A stretch of DNA of 64,000 bases from Methyloversatilis universalis. GTDB lineage: Bacteria > Pseudomonadota > Gammaproteobacteria > Methylococcales > Methylococcaceae. The notes under the pieces are model-generated. The model was given only the letters and a program-made list of their open reading frames with translations, was not told the origin of the DNA and searched no databases. Shown here piece by piece: positions 15,740-24,705 of the stretch (the stretch's first letter is position 1; every line of letters starts with the position of its first letter). The DNA is taken from the NCBI GenBank assembly GCA_020723665.1, contig DYIL01000005.1:1-64000 (forward strand). Direction: 5' to 3'. The translations under genes and the position numbers were made by a program.

Positions 15740-17671
15740 TTGCGGAATCTCCACCGGATTTTGGGGGCGGAAGGTCCATTCGCCCGATGCCTTCCCGGAT
15801 TCCGCCCGCGTCAGGCCCAGGTCGAACTAGCGCAAGCGGTCAAGCACGCGATCGACGGCAGAAGCTGTTTGGTCGCGGAAGCGGGAACCGGCACGGGCAA
15901 GACCTTGGCCTATTTGGCTCCAGCGGCCCTTTCGGGCAAAAAAGTCATTGTGTCGACCGCCACCAAGACCCTTCAGGATCAGCTTTTCCGCAAGGACTTG
16001 CCTCTGGTCCGGCAGGCTCTGGCCGTGCCGTTCAAGGCCGTGCTGCTCAAAGGGCGAGCCAATTATCTGTGTCCGTACCGTTTGGAAAATACCCTGGGAT
16101 TCAAAGCCGGCTACGGCTCGCGCGAGGCGCATGACCTGGAGGCTATCCGGCGCTGGAGCAAGATCACCCGGACCGGCGACATCGCCGAAGTGGTCGATGT
16201 GCCGGAATCCTCGCTGCTGTGGCCTTCGGTGACTTCAACCGGCGATAATTGCCTCGGCCAGGAGTGCCCGCGCTATGACGACTGTTTTTTGGCGAAGGCG
16301 CGCCGGAGCGCCCAGGATGCCGATATCCTGGTGATCAATCATCATCTCCTGTGGGCGGATTGGACCCTGAAAAACGATGGCTTCGGCGAACTCTTGCCGG
16401 ACTGTGAGGCGATCGTGGTCGACGAGGCTCATCAGTTCGTGGAATCGGCGGCGCAGTTTCTGGGACTTGGCATCAGTTCCCGTCAGCTCAACGGCTTGGC
16501 GGACGATATTCTCGTCGAGCGGCTCAAGAACGCGAAAGACATGCCGCAGTTGCTCGAACGAGCGGAACTGCTGGAGCAACTGACGGTGGAACTGCGGCAG
16601 GCATTCGGCGAACCGTCGCGGCGGGAAGCTTGGCACCATGTGGCCGACGATCCGGCCGTGACCGAAAAACTGGGCGAGCTTCGCCGGCATTTGCACGACC
16701 TCGAACTGATCCTGAAAGAAGCCGCCGTTCGCAGCAAAGGCCTGGAATCATGCTGGAAGCGCTGTACGGAACTCGGCGCACGGCTGGACACTTTCGGCAA
16801 GGACGAAGGCAGCGAGGCCATACGCTGGTTCGAAGTCTACAAACACAGCTTTTCCCTGAACCGCACGCCGTTGGCGATCGCCGGCGAGTTCGCACGGTTT
16901 CGCAAGCATAGTCAAGCCGCTTGGATTTTCGCATCGGCGACGCTCACCGTGGCCGGCCGTTTCGATCATTTCGTCGGGCAGCTGGGCCTAGCGGGTGCCG
17001 AATGCCGAGCTTGGGACAGCCCTTTCGATTACCGCAACCGGTGCCTGCTGTTCTTGCCGCCGGGACTTCCGGACCCGTCCGCCGAGGATTTCACCCAGGC
17101 CGTGGTGAGGGCGGCGCTGCCAGTGTTGAAGGCCAGCCGGGGCAGGGCTTTCATGTTGTTCACCTCGCATCAGGCCTTGTCCGTCGCCGCCGCGCTGGTC
17201 GCTCGGGATCTCGATTACCCACTATTCGTTCAGGGCGAGCAGCCGAAAGCGGTGCTCTTGGAAGCGTTCAAGCGGGCCGGCAACGGTATCCTGCTCGGGA
17301 CTGGAAGTTTCTGGGAGGGAGTCGACGTTCCGGGACCGGCGCTGTCCTGCGTCATCATCGACAAATTGCCGTTCGCTTCGCCGAGCGACCCGGTACTCAA
17401 TGCACGGCTCGAAACCCTTCGCCGCAGCGGCTTGAATCCCTTCGCCAGCTATCAGCTTCCGGCGGCCACCATCGCGCTCAAGCAGGGGGTAGGACGCTTG
17501 ATCCGGGATCAGTCGGACCGCGGCGTTCTGATGCTGTGCGACCCGCGTATTCTGTCCCGTTCGTATGGAAAGGTTTTTCTGAATAGTCTGCCTGACATGC
17601 CGAGGACGCGTTCGCTCGCCGACGTGCAGCGGTTTTTTGCCGGCGGAATCGAAGAAGAGATTGCGGTATGA
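15740..17671 (+). CDS. yoaA: ATP-dependent DNA helicase, YoaA/DinG (XPD-like) family
   Basis: A 643-residue superfamily-2 helicase with Walker A AEAGTGTGKTLAY, a DEAH box in VVDEAHQF, and the late motif GVGRLIRDQSDRG. Four cysteines for a 4Fe-4S cluster are present: one in NYLCPYR and three in the NCLGQECPRYDDC segment. YoaA in E. coli works with the Pol III chi subunit in repair of stalled forks. Translation appears to start at a TTG directly after the lipoprotein stop; the following sequence (PGFRPRQAQVELA) is the normal N-terminal Q-like motif, so little is missing. It overlaps tsaB by four bases (ATGA). Confidence 0.95.
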   Translation: MRNLHRILGAEGPFARCLPGFRPRQAQVELAQAVKHAIDGRSCLVAEAGTGTGKTLAYLAPAALSGKKVIVSTATKTLQDQLFRKDLPLVRQALAVPFKAVLLKGRANYLCPYRLENTLGFKAGYGSREAHDLEAIRRWSKITRTGDIAEVVDVPESSLLWPSVTSTGDNCLGQECPRYDDCFLAKARRSAQDADILVINHHLLWADWTLKNDGFGELLPDCEAIVVDEAHQFVESAAQFLGLGISSRQLNGLADDILVERLKNAKDMPQLLERAELLEQLTVELRQAFGEPSRREAWHHVADDPAVTEKLGELRRHLHDLELILKEAAVRSKGLESCWKRCTELGARLDTFGKDEGSEAIRWFEVYKHSFSLNRTPLAIAGEFARFRKHSQAAWIFASATLTVAGRFDHFVGQLGLAGAECRAWDSPFDYRNRCLLFLPPGLPDPSAEDFTQAVVRAALPVLKASRGRAFMLFTSHQALSVAAALVARDLDYPLFVQGEQPKAVLLEAFKRAGNGILLGTGSFWEGVDVPGPALSCVIIDKLPFASPSDPVLNARLETLRRSGLNPFASYQLPAATIALKQGVGRLIRDQSDRGVLMLCDPRILSRSYGKVFLNSLPDMPRTRSLADVQRFFAGGIEEEIAV

Positions 17672-18357
17672 AAATTCTGGCCATCGAAACCGCCACCGAA
17701 GCGTGTTCGGCCGCCTTGCTGATCAATGACGCCATTCTCGAACGTTATGAGCTGGCGCCGCAGCGGCATAACCGGTTGATACTGCCCATGATCGAGTCCT
17801 TGCTGGCCGAAGCCGGAATCAAGATTGCACAGGTCGACGCTCTCGCGTTCGGACGGGGGCCCGGTTCATTCACCGGCGTTCGCATCGCGGCCGGCGTGGC
17901 TCAAGGCATTGCGTTCGGCGCCGATCTGCCCGTGACTCCGGTTTCGACCCTGGCCGCCCTGGCGCAGGACGCCCTGACCGGGGCTTCGGAACCTATCGCG
18001 TTTCCCTGTATCGATGCCCGCATGGGCGAAATCTACTGGGCGGTCTATCGTCGGGGAGAATCGGGATTGGCCGAGCTTCTCGGCGAAGAATCGGTATTGC
18101 CGGCCGATAGCGTTTCGTTCCCCGATCAGGTCGAAGGCATCGGTATCGGCAGCGGATGGAAAACGTACGGTTCGATTCTCGAAGAACGTTTAGGCCGCTG
18201 CGTGAAAAGACTCATGCCCGAGCGCTTCCCGCGTGCGGCGATGGTAGCCTATCTCGGCGCCTACGCTTTCGGTAAGGGTTTGTTCGTCGAGCCGGAACAG
18301 GCGCTGCCGGTTTATCTGCGCGACAACGTCGCCAAGAAGCCAGGCACAGGTTCTTAA
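17668..18357 (+). CDS. tsaB: tRNA threonylcarbamoyladenosine biosynthesis protein TsaB
   Basis: A 229-residue ASKHA-fold protein. MKILAIETATEACS is the family start and FGRGPGSFTGVRIA is the signature loop. TsaB dimerises with TsaD and is needed for t6A formation at position 37 of ANN-decoding tRNAs. It overlaps yoaA by four bases and is followed 50 bases later by a YciO/Sua5-fold gene, a suggestive but not proven functional neighbour since Sua5 (TsaC) makes the TsaB/D/E substrate. Confidence 0.96.
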   Translation: MKILAIETATEACSAALLINDAILERYELAPQRHNRLILPMIESLLAEAGIKIAQVDALAFGRGPGSFTGVRIAAGVAQGIAFGADLPVTPVSTLAALAQDALTGASEPIAFPCIDARMGEIYWAVYRRGESGLAELLGEESVLPADSVSFPDQVEGIGIGSGWKTYGSILEERLGRCVKRLMPERFPRAAMVAYLGAYAFGKGLFVEPEQALPVYLRDNVAKKPGTGS

Positions 18358-18407
18358 ATCTGTGGCAAAAATCGCTGGGGAGCGGCGGTCTATAGTAAAC
18401 TACCCGG

Positions 18408-19028
18408 ATGGCTCAATATTTTCAGATTCATCCGGATAATCCGCAGCCCCGGCTGATCCGCCGGAGCGTCGAGATCATTCGCCAGGGGGGCGTCATCGTT
18501 TATCCTACCGATTCGTCCTACGCCCTCGGCTGCCAGATGGACAACAAGTCCGGATTGGACCGCATCCGCCGAATTCGTCAGTTGGAGGAAGATCACAATT
18601 TTACCTTGGTCTGCAGGGATCTGTCGCAGATATCGACTTTCGCGAAAATCAACAACGAAGCCTTCCGGCTGATCAAATCGCTGACGCCGGGGCCGTTCAC
18701 CTTCATTCTCAAAGCGACCCGCGAAACCCCGCGCCGCCTGCAGCACTCGAAGCGCAAGACCATCGGTATCCGCTTGCCGGCCAATCCGATCACGTTGGCA
18801 CTGGTGGCGGAGTTGAATGAGCCTTTGTTCAGTTCGACGCTGATTCTTCCCGGCGAAGATGACGCCATGACCGATCCCGAAGACATTCGCGTCCGTCTCG
18901 AAAAAGAAGTGGATTTGATCATCGACGCCGGAATCGTTCCCTATACCCCAACCACGATCATCGGCTTCATGGAAGAGACACCGGAAATCGTCCGGCAGGG
19001 ATCGGGTGTTGTCGCCTCACTTCAATAA
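18408..19028 (+). CDS. yciO: YciO-type Sua5/YrdC family protein
   Basis: A 206-residue YrdC-fold protein. The nucleotide and carbamoyl-binding residues lie in GGVIVYPTDSSYALGC and the family KRKTIGIRLP segment. Length, the N-terminal MAQYFQIHPDNPQPR and the TPGPFTFILKAT stretch match YciO rather than TsaC. YciO can make threonylcarbamoyl-AMP weakly in vitro; its cellular role is less certain than TsaC's. It lies in a plus-strand run with tsaB upstream and the M50 protease downstream. Confidence 0.92.
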   Translation: MAQYFQIHPDNPQPRLIRRSVEIIRQGGVIVYPTDSSYALGCQMDNKSGLDRIRRIRQLEEDHNFTLVCRDLSQISTFAKINNEAFRLIKSLTPGPFTFILKATRETPRRLQHSKRKTIGIRLPANPITLALVAELNEPLFSSTLILPGEDDAMTDPEDIRVRLEKEVDLIIDAGIVPYTPTTIIGFMEETPEIVRQGSGVVASLQ

Positions 19029-19057
19029 TCCCGTTCATTCGCTCAAGAATTGCACCA

Positions 19058-19705
19058 ATGGAAGAACTTACTTTTGCTCAACGTGTCGCCGTCTGGATTC
19101 TCCCGGTTCTGTTTGCCATCACCTTGCATGAAGTGGCCCACGGCTGGGTTGCCAGAATGTTGGGCGATAGCACGGCGGCGCGGTTAGGCCGCCTGTCCCT
19201 GAATCCGCTGCACCACATCGATCCGGTCGGTACCTTGCTAGTGCCCGGAGTGCTGTTGGCTCTTGGCGGGTTTATCTTCGGCTGGGCCAAACCCGTTCCG
19301 GTGGATTTCGGCAAGTTGCGCCACCCGAAGCGGGATATGGCGCTGGTCGCCATAGCCGGACCCGCCGCGAATCTTTTGATGGCGATTGCCTGGGCGCTCA
19401 TCGCCCGTCTGGCCAACATTATCGATTTCGATTACGTGTCGGTGCCTCTGGGGTTGATGGGTATTGCCGGCATCGTGATCAATATCGTGCTGATGCTCTT
19501 GAACTTGCTCCCGATTCCGCCGCTAGACGGCGGGCGAATCGCGGTGAGTTTCTTGCCGCCTAAGCTGGCCATCAAGTTCAGTCAGATCGAGCCCTACGGT
19601 TTCTTCATTCTGCTGGCGCTGATTGCTACCGGCGGATTATCCCTGATTCTGGGTTTTCCGATCTATGCCATGCAGCGCTTGCTTTTCGGTTTCGCCGGCC
19701 TGTAA
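19058..19705 (+). CDS. M50-family site-2 intramembrane metalloprotease
   Basis: A 215-residue polytopic membrane protein. The zinc motif HEVAHGW lies in the first membrane segment, and NLLPIPPLDGGRI supplies the third zinc ligand (Asp). There is no PDZ domain, so it belongs to the short YwhC/SpoIVFB-like group rather than RseP. The substrate is unknown. The start of scpA follows the stop codon immediately, so it probably sits in the scpA-scpB-rluB operon, an arrangement seen in many proteobacteria. Confidence 0.92.
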   Translation: MEELTFAQRVAVWILPVLFAITLHEVAHGWVARMLGDSTAARLGRLSLNPLHHIDPVGTLLVPGVLLALGGFIFGWAKPVPVDFGKLRHPKRDMALVAIAGPAANLLMAIAWALIARLANIIDFDYVSVPLGLMGIAGIVINIVLMLLNLLPIPPLDGGRIAVSFLPPKLAIKFSQIEPYGFFILLALIATGGLSLILGFPIYAMQRLLFGFAGL

Positions 19706-20590
19706 ATGACCGATCTCGCGGAATGCGAAAATTCTGTCGTCGCGGGCGCTGAGCGAGAAACGCAGCAGGGCGGTTCGCAAGCCGTAGGCGCGGAAGGAGT
19801 GACTATCGCGCCGGTGGCTCTGGTCAACGGCACGCCTCTCACCGAATTGCCGGAAGACCTCTACATCCCACCCGACGCGCTGGAAGTATTTCTGGAAACG
19901 TTCGAAGGTCCGCTCGATCTTCTGCTTTATTTGATTCGCCGTCAGAATCTTTCCATCGTGGATATTCCCATCGCCGATATCACGCGTCAGTACATCGCTT
20001 ATATCGAGATGATGAGCGAACTCCGTATCGAGCTTGCCGCCGAATACCTGCTGATGGCGGCGATCCTCGCCGAGATCAAATCGCGCATGCTGTTGCCGCG
20101 CCCTGCGAGCCCGGAACAGCAAGAAGATGACCCGCGCGCCGAATTGGTGCGCCGCCTCCAGGAGTACGAGCGCTACAAGCACGCGGCCCAACGGCTCGAT
20201 GTCTTGCCGCGATGCGAGCGCGACGTTTTCGAAACTTCGGCGGATACGAGTGCCATCCAGGTAAGAAAGGTCTATCCGGAAGTGGACTTGAAGGAAGTTC
20301 TCCTGGCTTTTCAAGACGTACTGCGGCGCGCCGAGCGTCTGACGCATCATCGTATCCAGCGCGAGCCATTGTCGGTGCGCGAGCGCATGTCGAGCATACT
20401 GGCCCGATTGCGGACCCAGTTGCTCGTCCCGTTTCCCGCCCTGTTCGAACGCAAGGAAGGGCGGCACGGCGCCGTCGTTTCGCTGCTCGCCATACTCGAG
20501 CTCGGTAAGGAGCGTTTGATCGAGATCATCCAGGACGAACCCCTGGGCGAATTGCTGGTAAGGCCTTTGATGGCGTCCGGTGCCGATTGA
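19706..20590 (+). CDS. scpA: Segregation and condensation protein A
   Basis: A 294-residue kleisin. The conserved N-terminal FEGPLDLLLYLIRRQNLSI is preceded by a lineage-specific stretch of about 55 residues. ADITRQYIAYI and YLLMAAILAEIKSRMLLPR follow, and a winged-helix kleisin C-terminus ends the protein. ScpA bridges the SMC (or MksB-like) heads together with ScpB in chromosome condensation. Its ATG directly follows the protease stop, and it overlaps scpB by 11 bases. Confidence 0.95.
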   Translation: MTDLAECENSVVAGAERETQQGGSQAVGAEGVTIAPVALVNGTPLTELPEDLYIPPDALEVFLETFEGPLDLLLYLIRRQNLSIVDIPIADITRQYIAYIEMMSELRIELAAEYLLMAAILAEIKSRMLLPRPASPEQQEDDPRAELVRRLQEYERYKHAAQRLDVLPRCERDVFETSADTSAIQVRKVYPEVDLKEVLLAFQDVLRRAERLTHHRIQREPLSVRERMSSILARLRTQLLVPFPALFERKEGRHGAVVSLLAILELGKERLIEIIQDEPLGELLVRPLMASGAD

Positions 20591-21173
20591 CGTGGAACTC
20601 AAGAGCATTATCGAGGCGGCTCTGTTGGCCGCCGGCAGACCCTTGTCCCTGGCCGAGCTGGAAAATCTGTTTGCCGAACACGAGCGGCCGGAGCCCGCGG
20701 AAATCCAAGCCGCCTTAGCGGACTTGGCCGCGGATTGCCGCGATCGTCCCGTCGAATTGAAGCAGGTGGCGAGCGGTTACCGGCTCCAGGTGCGAGCGGC
20801 TTTCTCGCCTTGGGTTTCGCGATTGTTCGAGGAGCGCCCCGGCCGTTATTCACGCGCGTTTTTGGAGACTCTCGCCATCATCGCTTACCGCCAGCCGGTT
20901 ACGCGCGGCGAGATCGAGGATATTCGCGGCGTCGCCGTCAGCTCGAGCATCGTTCGAACGCTTCAGGAGCGGGGGTGGATACAGGTGGTAGGACACAAAG
21001 AAGTGCCGGGGCGTCCGGCGCTGCTCGCCACGACCAAGCAATTCCTGGACTATTTCAACCTGAGGAGCCTCGACGAACTTCCGCCGCTCCAGGAATTCCT
21101 AGATGATTTGGCGCTGGAGTCGGCGCCGAAAGCCCAGCCAATGATCGAAAATGCGGATCACGAATCGACGTAA
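20580..21173 (+). CDS. scpB: Segregation and condensation protein B
   Basis: A 197-residue protein with two winged-helix domains. The ELKSIIEAALLAAGRPLSL start and the AIIAYRQPVTRGEIEDIRGV motif are diagnostic. It forms the ScpAB complex with the kleisin encoded just upstream. A GTG at 20580 is used here; a second GTG at 20592 would remove four residues. It overlaps rluB by 23 bases, so expression of the three genes is tightly coupled. Confidence 0.95.
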   Translation: MPIDVELKSIIEAALLAAGRPLSLAELENLFAEHERPEPAEIQAALADLAADCRDRPVELKQVASGYRLQVRAAFSPWVSRLFEERPGRYSRAFLETLAIIAYRQPVTRGEIEDIRGVAVSSSIVRTLQERGWIQVVGHKEVPGRPALLATTKQFLDYFNLRSLDELPPLQEFLDDLALESAPKAQPMIENADHEST

Positions 21174-22026
21174 TAAAACCAAAGCGCCCTCGGACATACG
21201 CTCGTTTCGGGGGGATGCCGGCGAGCGGATTCAGAAAGTTCTCGCTCGATTGGGCTTGGGTTCGCGCCGGGAGATCGAAGAATGGATCAAAGCCGGCCGG
21301 ATCGCGATAAACGGCAAGCCGGCCGAACTCGGAGACCGTTACCAGAAGGGCGACCGCGTCACCCTCAACGGTCGTCCGGTCGACGTCGCCAAAAGATCCG
21401 AAGCGCTGACCCGCGTGCTCGTCTATCACAAGCCCATCGGGGAAGTGGTCAGCCGCCGCGATCCGGAGGGGCGTCCAGTGATCTTTACCCGGTTGCCCAA
21501 ACCCGCGACGGGGCGCTGGATTGCCGTCGGCCGTCTCGACATCAACACGCAAGGTTTGCTGTTGCTCACTAATAATGGCGAACTCGCCAATCGCCTGATG
21601 CATCCGTCGCGGGAAATCGAGCGCGAGTACGCGGTTCGGGTTCTTGGCCGCGTCAGCGACGAAATGCTGACCCGGCTGTCGAATGGCGTCTTGCTGGAAG
21701 ACGGGCCGGCGCGATTCGAGACGATCGAGTCCGCGGGCGGCGAGGGTGCCAACCGATGGTTTCGCGTCACTTTGAAGGAAGGACGAAACCGCATCGTCCG
21801 GAGACTTTGGGAATCGCAGGGGATCACCGTGAGCCGGCTGATTCGGACGCGGTTTGCCGGCATCGGCCTACCGCCCCGCTTGAGAGCGGGAGCGTCTTAC
21901 GAGCTCCGCGCGGAAGAAGTCGGCGAGTTGATGCGTTCCGTGGGATTGGAAGTCGAAAAAACAGCTATGGTTCGTCGCATCGGTCGGCATGCCGACGACA
22001 AAGGGGCGAGAAGCCGGAGACGATAA
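21151..22026 (+). CDS. rluB: 23S rRNA pseudouridine-2605 synthase
   Basis: A 291-residue RsuA/RluB-family enzyme. An N-terminal S4 RNA-binding domain (ERIQKVLARLGLGSRREIEEW) is followed by the catalytic motif VGRLDINTQGLLLLTN with its nucleophilic Asp, and by NRIVRRLWES typical of RluB. It isomerises U2605 in 23S rRNA. It overlaps scpB by 23 bases, the common scpB-rluB arrangement, and ends 27 bases from a convergent GGDEF gene with no clear terminator between. Confidence 0.95.
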   Translation: MRITNRRNKTKAPSDIRSFRGDAGERIQKVLARLGLGSRREIEEWIKAGRIAINGKPAELGDRYQKGDRVTLNGRPVDVAKRSEALTRVLVYHKPIGEVVSRRDPEGRPVIFTRLPKPATGRWIAVGRLDINTQGLLLLTNNGELANRLMHPSREIEREYAVRVLGRVSDEMLTRLSNGVLLEDGPARFETIESAGGEGANRWFRVTLKEGRNRIVRRLWESQGITVSRLIRTRFAGIGLPPRLRAGASYELRAEEVGELMRSVGLEVEKTAMVRRIGRHADDKGARSRRR

Positions 22027-22053
22027 AATGGTTCGACACGCCGGTCTCTTGCT

Positions 22054-22956
22054 CTAGGCCTCGATGGCGTCGGCAACCCGATTGCGTCCGCCGCGCTTTG
22101 CCAAGTACATGGCCTGATCGACACGATGCAGCAGGTCCAGATGGGTTTCTCCAGGGAGAAGCGTCGCGACGCCCAAGCTCAGTGTAATACGGAGGTTCAA
22201 GCCGCAGATGTCGCAGACCGTCGACTCAACCGTCCGTCGAATGCGCTCGGCGAGTTGCACCGCGCCGTCCTTGGCCGTATTGGCCAGCACGATGACGAAT
22301 TCTTCACCGCCGTAGCGGAATAGAATGTCGCTCCCGCGCACCGAGTCTTTGATGGAGCGGGCCACCGAGCGCAACACGGCATCGCCGGTGCGGTGTCCAA
22401 AACGATCGTTGATTGATTTGAAGTGATCGACGTCGAGAAGAATGACGGAAAGCGGCGTACCGTAGCGGTAAGCCAGTTCCAATTCCCGCTGCAGGCTGTC
22501 GAACAGCGCAGCTCGATTTCCGGTTTGGGTCAATGGGTCGGTGTGGGCGTGAGACAGCGCTTCGCGATATTTGAGGCCGTTACGCAAGGGGTAAAGTAGT
22601 CGGCAGAGCATGGCTTCCGTACGGGCAAGTTCGGGTTCCGTAAATCTCCGGTCTCTGCTCATCTGCCATTCGCCGAGCGACTCGCCCTCGAGTTCGAGAT
22701 TGTAACTGCAGACGTGTCGTCCTTTTTTGCCCACCGAAAATTCCACTCCGAGCTTTTTGTTGGAAAAGCCGAATCCCGAATGGGCAACGAAGGCCCCCAG
22801 GTGCGTGCTGAACAAGCCGAGAAGCTGTTCTAAGTCCAGGGTCGTTTGAAGAGCCAATACCATTTCGTAGGACGAGGAATCGCCCGCCGCGTTTTTTTTC
22901 CAGTCTTCTTGGCTCAACAAGGCGGCCGGACTTCCCGCTTTTTTATTGTTTTTCAT
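22054..22956 (-). CDS. Diguanylate cyclase (GGDEF domain)
   Basis: A 300-residue soluble protein. An N-terminal, possibly GAF-like sensory region (about 20-125) precedes a GGDEF domain. The active site is G216-G-E-E-F220, and an inhibitory RxxD site (RGSD, 207-210) stands exactly five residues before it, so the enzyme should make c-di-GMP and be product-inhibited. There is no membrane segment. The ATG at 22956 is preferred over a TTG at 22992. It is single and convergent with rluB. Confidence 0.9.
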   Translation of the reverse strand: MKNNKKAGSPAALLSQEDWKKNAAGDSSSYEMVLALQTTLDLEQLLGLFSTHLGAFVAHSGFGFSNKKLGVEFSVGKKGRHVCSYNLELEGESLGEWQMSRDRRFTEPELARTEAMLCRLLYPLRNGLKYREALSHAHTDPLTQTGNRAALFDSLQRELELAYRYGTPLSVILLDVDHFKSINDRFGHRTGDAVLRSVARSIKDSVRGSDILFRYGGEEFVIVLANTAKDGAVQLAERIRRTVESTVCDICGLNLRITLSLGVATLLPGETHLDLLHRVDQAMYLAKRGGRNRVADAIEA

Positions 22957-23173
22957 CGCACGGTGTCTCGCTGAAAGAATGCCCTTGGTCAAATCTCACC
23001 CAGTTGAAGCGAGATTTATGCCAGGGTTGCCGGCCTGAGACATGGGGGCCGCCAGAGCTCATGACCGCCGGAAATTTGACGGATAACGCCGGGCGAGCAT
23101 TATCCGCATTAGGGCGAGCGTCGAATTCTTATCACGCGGCGCAGAGCAAAGCCGCGTGTCGTTCAAACGAACG

Positions 23174-23452
23174 TCAGTGGATCTTCGGTTTCTTGCCGAC
23201 GTCCAAGACCGGCAGAAATTCGGATTGCTTGTAAAGCGTTAGTGCCCAGCGGTCCTGGTCGCTGTCGTGGCGGAGAATATAGATGCCGTCCGTGGTCAGC
23301 AGCTTGAAATAGCCATAGTCCGATGCCAGCCATCGATCCATGACCTCCACGACTTCGATGCGCCGGTCCCCAAGGAAGAAAGCGGATGGTTCCGGTATGC
23401 CCAGTTCGCTCTGGTTGGCCAGAACTGTGATTGGCTGCAAATTGTCGGACAA
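23174..23452 (-). CDS. Small uncharacterised protein (92 aa)
   Basis: A compact beta-rich protein starting MSDNLQPITVLANQSELGI, with FLGDRRIEVVEVMDRW, a central YFKLLTTDGIYILRHD and a final W-x-L strand. The pattern of a one-domain sheet with basic and Trp residues recalls small DUF6504-type proteins, but I cannot assign it firmly. A normal ATG start is present. It lies alone between a diguanylate cyclase gene and a structured repeat. Confidence 0.65.
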   Translation of the reverse strand: MSDNLQPITVLANQSELGIPEPSAFFLGDRRIEVVEVMDRWLASDYGYFKLLTTDGIYILRHDSDQDRWALTLYKQSEFLPVLDVGKKPKIH

Positions 23453-23520
23453 AAGAAATCTCCGGCTCGTTCGCTAAAGAATATTTCCGGGTGCACACAG
23501 AATACGAAAACGCACCGCGA

Positions 23521-23672
23521 GCGCCTCGAAAAACTTCGAGGTGCTCGCACGGGACAGGGATGCCCGGTCGTTTTCGGCCACGCAAGGGGTTGAAAACGTA
23601 AGCCAAGCCCAAACCGCGTTTGGGCTTGGCCAAGAGAAAGACCGCGGGGAAGGCAGTTTTTCGAGATCCCTC
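23521..23672. repeat. Structured repeat element (family 5), copy 1
   Basis: About 152 bp, about four-fifths identical to 47515-47667 in the same orientation. The outer ends are inverted (CCTCGAAAAACT against CTCGAAAAACT on the other strand). Inside lie a local palindrome (CCTCGAAAAACTTCGAGG) and a perfect 12-bp stem (GCCAAGCCCAAA with TTTGGGCTTGGC). No protein is encoded. The nested hairpins would fold strongly if transcribed. Confidence 0.75.
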
Positions 23673-23842
23673 TAATCTGTGCCGTGAGTCTGCGGCTTTT
23701 AGCGTTAATCGTACCTTATCCGGAAAATCATGTTAACGGACACGCGAATTCGATGCGCCTTCGAGTCCGTCCGGTATGGCCGGCGAGGTTTAGATTCGGA
23801 TGCAACTCAAGCAAGGGTAGGGTCGGTTTGCCGCGAACCGGT
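23673..23842. other. Intergenic, no gene seen
   Basis: A moderately AT-richer gap between the family-5 repeat and the small membrane-protein gene. No motif was assigned. Confidence 0.4.
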
Positions 23843-24325
23843 TTAAATCAAGACAAACAGACTGCCTATCAGCATGCTTACGACTACACCTTTCCAGGGC
23901 CACCAAAGGGCCGACCAGGACAGGCGTAGGATGGTGAATTGTTTCCGTATCCAACGTGTCAGGGCTGGAACAAGCCGCGTTCGGCAATAGCGCCACAGCC
24001 ATCGTAAAGCAAAGATGCCGAGCAGTATTTTTAGCGGTGTTATCGTCCAAGCTGTAATCAACTCGGCATGGCGCGGCGAAAGGTCGAACCAGACCTCCAA
24101 TTTGTCTTCGATGAACAGTTCCTCGCTGCCTTCCACGACAATAAAAATAACGTCTCCAAGCAGGGCCAGGGCATCCAGAAACAGATCAAAAATCAGGTCC
24201 GCGAACCCGATCACGGCAACCAGCCCGGCTCCGAACCAAAGCAGCGGTTTCCAACCGGGCCGGAAATCGGGGCTGGTGCCCGGATGTTCTGAGTCTGCGT
24301 TCGGCTTATCTGGTACGTTACTCAT
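23843..24325 (-). CDS. Uncharacterised small membrane protein
   Basis: A 160-residue protein beginning MSNVPDKPNADS, with a soluble N-terminal 25 residues. Hydrophobic segments follow at about 32-55 (LLWFGAGLVAVIGFADLIF and continuing), about 93-110 (AWTITPLKILLGIFALRWLW) and about 139-158 (WKGVVVSMLIGSLFVLI). An acidic stretch (VVEGSEELFIEDKLEVWF) connects the first two. No family was recognised. An upstream 18-codon extension is unlikely. Confidence 0.65.
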   Translation of the reverse strand: MSNVPDKPNADSEHPGTSPDFRPGWKPLLWFGAGLVAVIGFADLIFDLFLDALALLGDVIFIVVEGSEELFIEDKLEVWFDLSPRHAELITAWTITPLKILLGIFALRWLWRYCRTRLVPALTRWIRKQFTILRLSWSALWWPWKGVVVSMLIGSLFVLI

Positions 24326-24553
24326 GTTTGATTGGTGGCTGGACTGAAAACGGGGCAAGGGTAGCTTCGTTTCGCACACCGTTCAAGTGACGATGCCGGG
24401 GCTCGGCGGAAACGGGGGTGAATTCTTGCCTGGTCGATCTTCCGCCTGCGCGCGGTGGGCACTGAGATACCCGCCTCGAGAAGACGAAGCGGCCGGAATC
24501 GACGTGAACTGTGCTATAGTTCGGCAGCCATGGGCATGGTATCCCGGGAACAA
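24326..24553. promoter_or_regulatory. Intergenic with possible extended -10 promoter
   Basis: A TGC-TATAGT sequence at 24512-24520 matches an extended -10 box (TGnTATAAT with one mismatch) on the plus strand, 186 bases upstream of the ATPase gene. No good -35 hexamer is placed 17 bases before it. A family-3 repeat stands between this site and the gene. Confidence 0.3.
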
Positions 24554-24633
24554 TAAGAGCCTATCTCAGTAGGCCGTTCGCCCTGAGCCTGTCGAAGGGT
24601 TTTTGGAACCTGCAGCAACTGGGATAGGTTCTA
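24554..24633. repeat. 80-bp inverted-repeat element (family 3)
   Basis: The ends are imperfect inverted repeats (AGAGCCTATCTCAGT on the left, AGAACCTATCCCAGT when the right end is read on the other strand). The centre carries the CCCTGAGCCTGTCGAAGGG core also present in the other repeat families of this window. One copy only here. It occupies the 5' leader of the orphan ATPase gene. Confidence 0.65.
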
Positions 24634-24705
24634 GGTTTTTCAATTTCGGGACTGTCTCGGGGCGATAGCAAATTTTCCGACGAATAAGATCTCATCGAGA
24701 GTCTG

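Noticed and set aside
23521-23672. CRISPR-like repeat or rho-independent terminator
   Set aside because: There is no regular array of spacers, and the strong hairpin is not followed by a U-tract on either strand.
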